A stretch of DNA of 64,000 nt from CALINF01 sp039980455 (lineage in GTDB: Bacteria > Pseudomonadota > Gammaproteobacteria > Pseudomonadales > Halieaceae), in NCBI GenBank assembly GCA_039980455.1, contig JBDXCG010000006.1:62001-126000 (forward strand), written 5' to 3'. Shown piece by piece: positions 45,160 through 53,401 of this stretch. The notes below the pieces were generated by a model, which saw only the letters and a list, made by a program, of their open reading frames with translations, made no database searches and was not told where the DNA came from. Each line of letters starts with the position of its first letter. Positions within the stretch are counted from its first letter, which is position 1. The translations under genes and the position numbers were made by a program.

Positions 45160-46383
45160 TTAGTCCAACTCGGACCCGGCGGTTTCGCGCAACATCAGCC
45201 ACACCACGGGTATAGCAAGTAATCCGCTAAGACTCATGAACGACAGGGCTGTTGCGTGACTGCCCAATATATTGAACAGGCTACCCTCTATGGCCAGGCC
45301 AGCCACTGATGCAAACATGGCAAATAGCGTGCGCAATGTGGATGCTGTGGACCGACAGTGAGTGGGAAACAGTTCACCGCTGATCGCATTGACGATCACG
45401 TCGATGGCAAAAAAGGTAAATAGAGCGCTCATCCAGAAGAGAGGTAGCAAGAAGCCACTGGAGTTGTAGAAGGCGATGAAGGAGGCGCAGTTTAGTAGTA
45501 GTCCCCCCGCCAGCATAGGGCGTCGCCCCACATGATCCGACAAACGCCCGGCCAGTGTGTTGCCCAGAATAGCCACGCTACCAGCGGCTATGAACAACAG
45601 GCTCACCTGCTGCGTACTGTAATCGTGAATGTCCTGTAAGTACTTGGACATAAAGTTAAGACTGGAACTTACCTGAAACCAGAAAAGCGCTGCTATCGAG
45701 CCAATCGCGAGCATCGCCCGACGGTGGTGATGGAAGATTTCTTTGAAGGGTTGCAGCACCGACTTGGGCGAGGCGTCTTCAGTGTGCTGTTCAAACATGG
45801 AAGACTCGGGTAGCTGCCGACGCAACCATGCGATGTACAGAATGGGTAGCGCAGCGAGCACATACAAAGCTCGCCAGCCACCGAGCAAGTGTTCGCTGAA
45901 GCCGTAAAGAAGCGATGCCAGACCCGAGCCCAAACCCCCCATTGCAGCCAGAAACCCTACGCCCCAGCCGCGCTGGCGTGCCGGTAGCATTTCCAGCACG
46001 TAGATAACCGCCAGTATCTCCTCGGCAGTGGTAAAGCCTCTGGCAAATAGCTGTACGATCACGAACTCTTCAGCAGTACGGGTAAATCCTGTGAGTCCGG
46101 TAGCGACAGACAAGCCGATCAGGGTTATCAGTAACAAACGCCGTCGCCCAATACGATCTGATAGCAGTGCCAGAAATATGGCAGGTATGGCACCCAGACG
46201 CGCCAGAGCGATGACTTTGCCCAGGTCTTCCTCGGGGATGTTAAAGCTCGCCTGTACGTCCGGTAGGGCGAGGCTAAGTACTGTTCCGTCGTATTGGCCA
46301 ATAAAGAAGGCCGCACCGAGTAGTAGTAGCAGCGTCTTGTGGGTGGCCGACAAGTCTTGAGGCGGAACAAAAATTCGGAACAT
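45160..46383 (-). CDS. MFS transporter
   Basis: This is a 407-residue, 12-helix transporter. The loop 2-3 motif LLSDRIGRRRLLLI and its repeat RLSDHVGRRPML after helix 8 are clear. SGELFPTHCRSTASTLR near helix 10 resembles the sugar/metabolite-proton symporter and 'SHS/AAHS-like' branches rather than drug exporters. The ATG is at 46383. It is convergent with the ABC importer operon, separated by 68 bp that hold only a short TCACAA/TTGTGA hairpin (45108-45122). Substrate unknown. Confidence 0.88.
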   Translation of the reverse strand: MFRIFVPPQDLSATHKTLLLLLGAAFFIGQYDGTVLSLALPDVQASFNIPEEDLGKVIALARLGAIPAIFLALLSDRIGRRRLLLITLIGLSVATGLTGFTRTAEEFVIVQLFARGFTTAEEILAVIYVLEMLPARQRGWGVGFLAAMGGLGSGLASLLYGFSEHLLGGWRALYVLAALPILYIAWLRRQLPESSMFEQHTEDASPKSVLQPFKEIFHHHRRAMLAIGSIAALFWFQVSSSLNFMSKYLQDIHDYSTQQVSLLFIAAGSVAILGNTLAGRLSDHVGRRPMLAGGLLLNCASFIAFYNSSGFLLPLFWMSALFTFFAIDVIVNAISGELFPTHCRSTASTLRTLFAMFASVAGLAIEGSLFNILGSHATALSFMSLSGLLAIPVVWLMLRETAGSELD

Positions 46384-46610
46384 GCGATCTCATGAAATCG
46401 ATTCGTGTGTGACTACTGTACTGTAATTGCTTAAAGAAGATAAAATTTCCCGCTATTACCCGTAATCAAGCAAGGCGCTAGTAAGAGGCCAATTCAGTTC
46501 CATTGACTGCAATGAAAGCCTTGCAAATACGGGAATCATCCACCACGCTAGCAGCCTCGGCCTGATACGCAGCGCTCGATGACATTCACGACGATTTACG
46601 GAGTAATTCC

Positions 46611-47183
46611 ATGCAAAACATTCTAAAGCCCCTGTTGGCCGCATTCGTGCTAACACTAGTCAGTCAATTCGCGGTCGCGGACGAATACAGTGACGCCAAG
46701 AAGATTTTCGTAAACGCCGGGCAAAGTAGTGCTTTCTTTGGTAACAGCTATGCCTATGCCCTGTTTCCCAGCATCGGCAAGGCCGGATTGGGAGTGGGTG
46801 GAGCCCACGGTAAGGGAAAGGTGTATGTAGATGGAGCTGCTGTTGGATCTGCCAAGATGACGCAACTATCGGTAGGATTTCAGATGGGCGGGCAGGTTTA
46901 TAGCCAGATTATCTTCTTGCAGGACAAGCGCGCCTTCGATGAGTTCACGGCGGATGGCTTCGAGTTCAGTGCCCAGGCGACAGCCGTTGCTATTACCGCC
47001 GCAGCTGGCGCCCAAAGTTCAACAGGTGGTGGCAATACAGCCGGTGCGAGTGGTGGCAAGAACGATGCCGCAACTGTTTCTGCAGGCTATAACAAGGGCA
47101 TGGCTGTGTTTACCGTTGCCAAGGGTGGCCTGATGTATGAGGCGGCTCTGGCAGGGCAGAAGTACAGCTATAAATCCAAATAG
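46611..47183 (+). CDS. SYLF/YSC84-domain exported protein
   Basis: This is a 190-residue protein with a signal peptide (residues 1-23, ending AVADEY) and a SYLF (Ysc84 actin-binding-like) lipid-binding domain: YALFPSIGKAGLGVGGAHGKG, QLSVGFQMGGQVYSQIIF, FEFSAQATAVAITAAAG in separate conserved stretches and a C-terminal MAVFTVAKGGLMYEAAL. Bacterial members are secreted or periplasmic proteins that may bind phosphoinositide-like lipids; the function is undefined. GGAG lies 7 nt before the ATG. A sensor kinase gene begins 34 bp after the stop on the same strand, so it may share the transcript. Confidence 0.88.
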   Translation: MQNILKPLLAAFVLTLVSQFAVADEYSDAKKIFVNAGQSSAFFGNSYAYALFPSIGKAGLGVGGAHGKGKVYVDGAAVGSAKMTQLSVGFQMGGQVYSQIIFLQDKRAFDEFTADGFEFSAQATAVAITAAAGAQSSTGGGNTAGASGGKNDAATVSAGYNKGMAVFTVAKGGLMYEAALAGQKYSYKSK

Positions 47184-47217
47184 GGAATAGGGCGCCCTGA
47201 CTCCCCTGGGTTATCTG

Positions 47218-48921
47218 ATGCAACCTTCATCAAGGGCTTCATTTTTCAACCTGCTGGGCACGCTCCTACTTGCTCCTTTACTGTGCGTCTGTGTTAGTGG
47301 GGTGCAGGCCCAGCAGGCATCATCGTCTGTTCCATTAAGCCAGGCGGAGAAAGCCTGGTTACAACAACACTCTGTTATTCGATTGGCGCCCGACCCCGGG
47401 TTTGCGCCGGTCGAGTGGTTTAACCGGCAGGGCGATTATCACGGAATAACCTTCGATTACGTGCAGTTGTTAGAGCAGCGGTTAGGCGTGCGTTTTGAGA
47501 TTGTCCGGGGCAAAGACTGGAGCGATATTCTTGCTACGGCAAAAGCGGGCGAGGTCGATGCGCTCAGTGCCATTATGCGAACCGGTGCCAGAGAGCAGCA
47601 TCTGGTTTTCACCAAACCTTATCTCACGTTAACACGAGGCGTATTAGCTGCACGGGAACTTGATCCGATTACCCGTGTGGAAGACTTGCGCGGTTATAAG
47701 GTTGCGGTGGTCGAGGGCTCATGGATGGATGAGAAACTCGATGAATACACCGGTATGTCGATCAATCATTTTCAGGACCTTGCCACTGCACTTGCGGCGA
47801 CGTCGCTTGGAGTCACAGATGTGACTGCCAGTGCGTTGGAGACGATGGCCTTTACGCGCCGCGACGAAGGGTTAACCAATTTGCAAAAAGTAGGCGAACT
47901 GGATCATGAGGTTGCGTTGAGTTTTGCCGTGAGCAAGTCGGTTACGCCTCTGGCCGGAATTCTGGAGAAAGGCCTTGCCTCAATCACGTCGGCTGAGGCC
48001 GCTGAAATTCGCGCCCGCTGGATAGAAACCAGCGAGCAGCCCTTCTGGCAGAAGCCTGTTTACCGCTATTCCGCTATCGCGTTGTTAGTGCTGTTGCTAG
48101 CGTGCATGGCGGTGGTAATCGCCTGGAACCGCATGCTCAATACTCGGGTGCAGGAGCGCTCCCGGCAGCTGGAAGAGGCGCATATTCAGTTGATACAGGC
48201 AGAGAAGATGGAGTCGGTGGGCAGGCTGTCTGCGGGCGTAGCGCATGAGGTAAAAAATCCACTGGCCATCATACAAATGGGCGCAGATTACCTGATGGAG
48301 GTCGTGCCCGATGAGGACGGCGCGAAAGAGGTTGTTGCTGACATCGGCGATGCCGTGCGTAGGGCAGACACTGTCATCAAGGGACTGCTGGATTTCTCTC
48401 ACAGCGACAAACTGGCCCTAAGCAGTGGCAATCTCAACGAATTGATTGAAGAGGCTCAGCGACTGGTAGGGCACGAGTTCAGACAGAGAAATATTGCGCT
48501 CAACACGCATCTGTCTCCCTCTAATCCGCAGATACAAATGGATGCCAACAAGATAAAGCAGGTGTTGATCAATATGCTGATGAACGCAGCGCAGGCTGTG
48601 GGCGGCGATGGCGAGGTCAACGTAAGCTGCGAGGTCGTTAGTATCGATGCCAATAGCAGTAATAACGCGTTTCAAGTGGGGGAACCCGCATTGAGATTGC
48701 GCATTGTCGACAACGGCCCGGGTATTAGTGAAGAGAACCTGGTCAAATTGTTTGACCCATTTTTTACCACCAAACCTGTTGGCGAGGGCACGGGGCTTGG
48801 CTTGTCGGTGTCGAGAAATATAATGGAGCTGCATTCAGGCGTACTGGATATTGGTAATGCGCCAGAGGGCGGGGCCAGGGTGACGATGGATTTTAGGATA
48901 GAGAAGGAAGATCAGGCATGA
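47218..48921 (+). CDS. BvgS-like sensor histidine kinase with periplasmic solute-binding domain
   Basis: This is a 567-residue membrane kinase. The signal peptide is residues 1-32; the SBP_bac_3 amino-acid-binding-like domain spans about 50-272 (FAPVEWFNRQGDYHGITFDY); one transmembrane helix lies at about 286-305; then come a short coiled segment, HisKA with phosphoacceptor His343 in AHEVKNPL, and HATPase_c with NMLMNAAQAV (N box), DNGPGI (G1) and GTGLGLSVS (G2). It probably senses a small extracellular ligand. It lacks the PAS, receiver and Hpt domains of full BvgS. It overlaps the response regulator gene by 4 bp (ATGA), which identifies its partner. Confidence 0.93.
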   Translation: MQPSSRASFFNLLGTLLLAPLLCVCVSGVQAQQASSSVPLSQAEKAWLQQHSVIRLAPDPGFAPVEWFNRQGDYHGITFDYVQLLEQRLGVRFEIVRGKDWSDILATAKAGEVDALSAIMRTGAREQHLVFTKPYLTLTRGVLAARELDPITRVEDLRGYKVAVVEGSWMDEKLDEYTGMSINHFQDLATALAATSLGVTDVTASALETMAFTRRDEGLTNLQKVGELDHEVALSFAVSKSVTPLAGILEKGLASITSAEAAEIRARWIETSEQPFWQKPVYRYSAIALLVLLLACMAVVIAWNRMLNTRVQERSRQLEEAHIQLIQAEKMESVGRLSAGVAHEVKNPLAIIQMGADYLMEVVPDEDGAKEVVADIGDAVRRADTVIKGLLDFSHSDKLALSSGNLNELIEEAQRLVGHEFRQRNIALNTHLSPSNPQIQMDANKIKQVLINMLMNAAQAVGGDGEVNVSCEVVSIDANSSNNAFQVGEPALRLRIVDNGPGISEENLVKLFDPFFTTKPVGEGTGLGLSVSRNIMELHSGVLDIGNAPEGGARVTMDFRIEKEDQA

Positions 48922-49292
48922 AGAAGCGCATTTTGGTAGTAGACGACGAGGTGACATTGACCCGCATGGTCAAGTTGAACCTGGAGCGCACGGGTGACTA
49001 TGAAGTGCGAACCGAGAACGAAGGTGCAATGGCTGTGCCTGCAGCACGCGAATTCAAACCTGACTTGATTCTGCTAGACGTGATGATGCCCGGGATGACG
49101 GGAGACGAGGTTGCTGCGCAGCTAAAGGAAGACCCGCTGCTGGCTGATACCAAGTTTATCTTCGTGACTGCCATTGTTACCAAGAGTGAAACGGCACAAG
49201 CAGGCAGCAATATTGGTGGCAATGTATTCTTGGCCAAGCCGGTAAAAACTGAGGAATTAGTCGACACTATTGAAAAAGTGCTAGCAGGATAA
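48918..49292 (+). CDS. Single-domain response regulator (CheY-like)
   Basis: This is a 124-residue receiver domain: acidic pair Asp9-Asp10 in LVVDDE, phosphoacceptor Asp54 in LILLDVMMPGM, a conserved Thr in FVTAI and Lys in FLAKPVK. It has no output domain and is encoded immediately after its likely kinase. It must act by protein contact or as a phosphate shuttle to another protein. The stop lies 55 bp before the convergent serine-hydrolase gene. Confidence 0.94.
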   Translation: MKKRILVVDDEVTLTRMVKLNLERTGDYEVRTENEGAMAVPAAREFKPDLILLDVMMPGMTGDEVAAQLKEDPLLADTKFIFVTAIVTKSETAQAGSNIGGNVFLAKPVKTEELVDTIEKVLAG

Positions 49293-49346
49293 GCACCGCT
49301 CTGCGACGACTGCGCTGCGCGGCAAAGCGTTGACTGTGCTGGCTGT

Positions 49347-50612
49347 TTATCGAAGATCGAACGCTCGTAAGTCTGGCGTAATCTCCCTGTCACGTGTCAA
49401 TTCCAATTCGTAAATTGCCGTTCCCAGATTTCGCAGGAAAGGAAAGCCAATGCTATCGTACTCATATAAGTCGTCGTTAAAGATGCCGTTGGCATTGGTA
49501 TAGATAGTGGCTGCCAGTATGAATTCAACGCCATTTTTCAGGTCTGCGATGTAGGCCGCATCCGCAAGAAAGCCGTACGCCTGTCCAGACTTATTCATGA
49601 TGCGTATGTGATCAGGGATGTCGGTTTGATCACCACCGTACATGAGGAACTTCACAAAGCCATCAGGAAACAACTTTTGGTCTGCGTATTCTGTGTAATC
49701 GCTGTTCGTCGGATAAGTGGACATGGCTTTGCGAACGAAATGAAGGTCGTCCTCACTAAGCGGTAAGCGCCGGTCAACTGAGACGAAATCCGGAAACATC
49801 AATGCTTGTATCAGATCGTGCTGCGCCTGTAGCGGAAAGGCATTCTTGCCAGAAAAGTCCTTTGGCTTCTGGATTAGAGCGTCCTCGACGATCTCACCCT
49901 TGCCCAAAACGACAGGCGCTTGCGCCGCGTAGTTTGAACTGCTCACATTTTCTTTTTGTGAGTAGAGTGTTTGCCCGCCCTCAAAAAATCTCACAGCATG
50001 GGTTCGGCGGTTCTCAATTTCGTCCGGCGTCACTTCCAGTTTGTGCACGATACGTGTGCCCGGAAGCGACAACTGCTGTAATTGCTGATTAAGGCGCTCA
50101 TAGCCTACAAATTCGTACAGGTTGTTGTAAGCGTCGTTGTCGCTTACCAGCAAGATGCGATTTACCTCATCGCCCACGCTTGTTGGACTACGTCGTCGAT
50201 CGCTAGGCTCGACTCCAAGAGGCGCGCTTTCCTGTCGGCCCTCTATTACCATCTGCGTATCTCGAGTCACCCCTTCGCCTGCCAGTTCACTGACAGCCTG
50301 GAGCGCAACTAGAGCGGTTGGCAGCTTTATTGTGCTGGCCGGGTAGAAGTACTCAGATTCATTGAGTCTATATTTGTATGAGGTAAACGTTGGCGCGTTG
50401 TTGATGTCTCGATCGATCTGGGTATAAATAATTTGAACGCGATACTGTTCGGGATTGCTCATCACCGTGGAGAACTGGCTCGGCTGGCCCTGCAAAAACG
50501 CCTCCAGTGAACCATGCCATTGTGCTGGCTCTTCGCACGCAGATAGAGTCAGAGCGGCTATGGCGGGCATTACACATTGTGGAACGAAGCGGGGCATAGC
50601 TGGAGTATCCAT
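49347..50612 (-). CDS. Class A beta-lactamase-fold lipoprotein (serine hydrolase)
   Basis: This is a 421-residue protein with a lipobox (LTLSAC, Cys26). The penicillin-recognising motifs are present in order: SxxK as Ser93-Thr-Ile-Lys96, SDN at 157-159 and KSG at 341-343. Spacing between SDN and KSG is about 100 residues longer than in class A beta-lactamases, and no obvious ExxxN omega loop is seen. It is therefore more likely a cell-wall or ester/amide hydrolase than a resistance enzyme. An alternative ATG at 50597 would shorten the N-terminus by five residues. It follows the PD40-TPR gene on the same strand after 87 bp. Confidence 0.8.
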   Translation of the reverse strand: MDTPAMPRFVPQCVMPAIAALTLSACEEPAQWHGSLEAFLQGQPSQFSTVMSNPEQYRVQIIYTQIDRDINNAPTFTSYKYRLNESEYFYPASTIKLPTALVALQAVSELAGEGVTRDTQMVIEGRQESAPLGVEPSDRRRSPTSVGDEVNRILLVSDNDAYNNLYEFVGYERLNQQLQQLSLPGTRIVHKLEVTPDEIENRRTHAVRFFEGGQTLYSQKENVSSSNYAAQAPVVLGKGEIVEDALIQKPKDFSGKNAFPLQAQHDLIQALMFPDFVSVDRRLPLSEDDLHFVRKAMSTYPTNSDYTEYADQKLFPDGFVKFLMYGGDQTDIPDHIRIMNKSGQAYGFLADAAYIADLKNGVEFILAATIYTNANGIFNDDLYEYDSIGFPFLRNLGTAIYELELTRDREITPDLRAFDLR

Positions 50613-50699
50613 TGCGGTAAAAGGCAGCGGTTAAGCTTTTTCAATGAGGGGCTGCGTTATACCTCTATTTTACACTCAGTTTTTTTCGGCACTGTCGGG

Positions 50700-53102
50700 C
50701 TATTGCACCGCTCCCAGTTTTTGCTCGAATCCCCTTGCCATCTCTAGAGTCTTCTGTGCCTCGTCAGTTTTCCCCATACGCGAGAGCAGCTGCGCCAGCT
50801 TTTCGTAGGCGTTAGCGCTAGGTTGATTTCTAATCAACAATCGATAGGTGGCGGATGCCTCCTCTAGTTGCCCTTCTTGTACATAAATGGCGGCAAGCTG
50901 ATCGTAGGCAGATGCGTTGGTGGGATTAGTCTGTATCGCTTGGTTCAAGCTCGAAATGGCTTCGTCTAACTGATCCTGCTGCCACAGTACGAAGCCAAGA
51001 CCAGTATAGGCTTTGGAGCTGGGACCCTTTTGCAATACGGCGCGGAAGTGAGGCTCCGCTTCTGCGAATTCTCCGGTTCGTGCCAGGGAGGAGGCAAGAT
51101 TGTAGTGGGCGGCCGCCGAACCGGGGTCGAGTTCTAGTGCCTTGCGATACATGTCAGTGGCTTCGAAGGGCAGGTCCTGCCGTTCGAGCACGAATCCCAA
51201 ATCATTGTAGATGGCCGGTTGAGGTTCGATTGCGAGTGAATCACGATAGTGTGCCTCAGCCAGTTCAAGCTCCTCGAGATCGATGTACGCCAACGCCATA
51301 TTGTTGTGTGCTTTCCAATGCTTTGGGTCTATCGCCAGCGCTTTCTCCAGCGCTGCTACAGCCTCCTCGCTTTTTCCCTGCTGAAACAGCGCAAATCCCA
51401 TTGAGTTTAGTAACTCAACATTCTCGGGTTCTACTTCCAGTCCGCGTTCGTATGCTTTTACTGCGGCGGGGTAATTCCCTGTTCGCTCATTCGCCATGCC
51501 GGCGCGCAGGAATGAATAGGCGTCCAAAAATTGTTCCTTGATCTTTGCGATAGCGTCGGCAGGCAGAGGAACGAATTCCGGAATATTGGCGGCGCGGTCT
51601 GGTTCCGTAAAGCGATCGAGCACTACAGGGGGCGTGGAGTTACCCTCCTCATCGATATGTGTCAGAAACAGTTGTGTGTACGGCGTGTTGGCTTTGGACG
51701 AGAAAACCAGCCAGCGACCATTTGATGAAAAGCTGTGCCAGGAGTTCATGAGTGGTGTATTTGCGCGCAGGCGGCGCGCTTCTCCGCCTTCTGCCGGGAT
51801 GATGTATAGCTCGCTGTCTGGCATGAGCAGCATATAGTTCTCAGCTTTGGTAAACACGATCCACTTGCCGTCGGGAGAGAACTTGGCAAAGAAGTTGCTC
51901 ATGCCATTGTTCGAGGCGCCTTCTAAAGGCTCTGCTTTTCCCCCGCGGCCGTCGTTGAATGGCACACGGTAAAGGTCATACTTGAAGGGCTCCTCATCTT
52001 CAATAAACTCTGGTACATCGTTCTCGTTCAACAGGATGGTGTCTGCATCGTCGATCGAATCTTTCTGATACACCTCTGTGCGCGCGAACACGATAGATTG
52101 GCCGTCAGGGCTCCACGTAGGATTGCTTTGAACATATTTGGGGTCATCAGCACCGGGTAGTGCCGAGTAGGTTTTGGTTTCGGTGTCGTACACCACCAAA
52201 ATGCCTTTGATCGGGAAGAAGAGCTGCGAGAACTCAATGCCGGGCGTGGCCACAAATACGGCTCGATCCTTTACTGTGCTTATGACGTACCGGCCATCCG
52301 GGGATACCTGAGACAGTAGTCCGAAAGTTGCCTCGTCATCGTCCCGCTCGTAGTCGCTCCAGGTAATAATTTTCTCGTCGTTCAGTTCCATTTGTTCCGA
52401 CACAGGCAGAATGGCGTAACCCCCTTTATCGTTTCCATAGTCAACGTCCAGGCCCAGCACGCTGCCATCTCCCGAAAAGGAGTGGCAGTTGCCGCACACT
52501 GGGAGGTTCTCCAAAACAATCGGAGGCCTCTCGTGCGAGTCAACTGATCCGTAGCGCCACCGAATGCGCGAGGGGTCTTGCACGGCCTCAATAAAGGGTA
52601 GGGGCACTTCGCGATAGAAGATGGAATCGCCGACTGGGTCTGTAGACGTTCGTATACGAATACTGGCAGACGAGATTTCGTTGCCTTGGCCGTCAACACC
52701 ACTGATAGCCACTTCGGCATAGTGCGCAGTAGATTGGAGTTTGATTTTGGACCAGTCTTCTTCTGAAGGCTGCCACTTCCGTTCAGTGGTAGAGAATCTA
52801 AGCGGGTTCTCAACATTCTCAAACTGCAGTAGCACGTTCCATCTATCCACGCCCGCAGTCTCATCCTTCCAGATAAACGTGGGGGAGACTATTTCAGGGG
52901 GAAACAGCGTTTCATCCAGTGGATAGGTGATCTCAAGATTGCCCGTGGAAGTGAGAGGGAGCTCTACTGACACCTCCTGGCTGGATTCCCTGCTACATGC
53001 ACCCAAAACTAAGCCCAGAGCGACCATGGCGAGTGTCTGCAGGGGCTGCTTTAGTCGTCTGATTGAAGTGCGGTGGTATCTGCGGGTTGGTAGATCTATC
53101 AC
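50700..53102 (-). CDS. PD40/TPR lipoprotein with a CxxCH haem-type motif
   Basis: This 800-residue protein starts with GTG and has a lipobox (LVLGAC, Cys36). An Ig-like beta region (about 50-190) is followed by CGNCH at residues 203-207 (52482-52496), a canonical cytochrome c haem-attachment motif. TolB-like PD40 beta-propeller repeats follow (QVSPDGRYVIS, TWSPDGQSIVFAR, KFSPDGKWIVF, SFSSNGRWLVF; about 245-520). About seven TPR units form the C-terminal 260 residues (GRGLEVEPENVELLNSMGFA and similar). It is predicted to be an outer-membrane or periplasmic scaffold, perhaps haem-bearing. It is divergent from a beta-helix gene. Confidence 0.85.
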   Translation of the reverse strand: MIDLPTRRYHRTSIRRLKQPLQTLAMVALGLVLGACSRESSQEVSVELPLTSTGNLEITYPLDETLFPPEIVSPTFIWKDETAGVDRWNVLLQFENVENPLRFSTTERKWQPSEEDWSKIKLQSTAHYAEVAISGVDGQGNEISSASIRIRTSTDPVGDSIFYREVPLPFIEAVQDPSRIRWRYGSVDSHERPPIVLENLPVCGNCHSFSGDGSVLGLDVDYGNDKGGYAILPVSEQMELNDEKIITWSDYERDDDEATFGLLSQVSPDGRYVISTVKDRAVFVATPGIEFSQLFFPIKGILVVYDTETKTYSALPGADDPKYVQSNPTWSPDGQSIVFARTEVYQKDSIDDADTILLNENDVPEFIEDEEPFKYDLYRVPFNDGRGGKAEPLEGASNNGMSNFFAKFSPDGKWIVFTKAENYMLLMPDSELYIIPAEGGEARRLRANTPLMNSWHSFSSNGRWLVFSSKANTPYTQLFLTHIDEEGNSTPPVVLDRFTEPDRAANIPEFVPLPADAIAKIKEQFLDAYSFLRAGMANERTGNYPAAVKAYERGLEVEPENVELLNSMGFALFQQGKSEEAVAALEKALAIDPKHWKAHNNMALAYIDLEELELAEAHYRDSLAIEPQPAIYNDLGFVLERQDLPFEATDMYRKALELDPGSAAAHYNLASSLARTGEFAEAEPHFRAVLQKGPSSKAYTGLGFVLWQQDQLDEAISSLNQAIQTNPTNASAYDQLAAIYVQEGQLEEASATYRLLIRNQPSANAYEKLAQLLSRMGKTDEAQKTLEMARGFEQKLGAVQ

Positions 53103-53273
53103 TTGGCGAGGATATCCTATGGTAGGCGACGGAAATCCCTGCTCGGAGGCTTTTGCTCAGTGTCCAAGCGGGATCGGGCGAGTTTGTAGTATGGGTTAGA
53201 CTAAGTCAATTTGGCTGATTTCATTCAGAGCAGGCGATTTTGAGGGTCGATTTGGCCTGACAAGCATTGAATA

Positions 53274-53302
53274 TTGACAATGCTAAGTCATCTGTCTATA
53301 AA
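53274..53302 (+). promoter_or_regulatory. Near-consensus sigma70 promoter of the beta-helix gene
   Basis: TTGACA (53274-53279) and TATAAA (53297-53302) are separated by exactly 17 bp. A 6-bp dyad TCATCT/AGATGA surrounds and overlaps the -10 box, a possible repressor site. The predicted start near 53309 gives a 5' leader of about 80-90 nt. Confidence 0.75.
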
Positions 53303-53401
53303 AGATGATAGTGAAGACTATAAGTTATCCGTGGGTCTGGGGCGCGTTTGTGCGCTGCGGACTGGGATATCGATAGAAAAATAATAATGAAGAGAATATC
53401 T

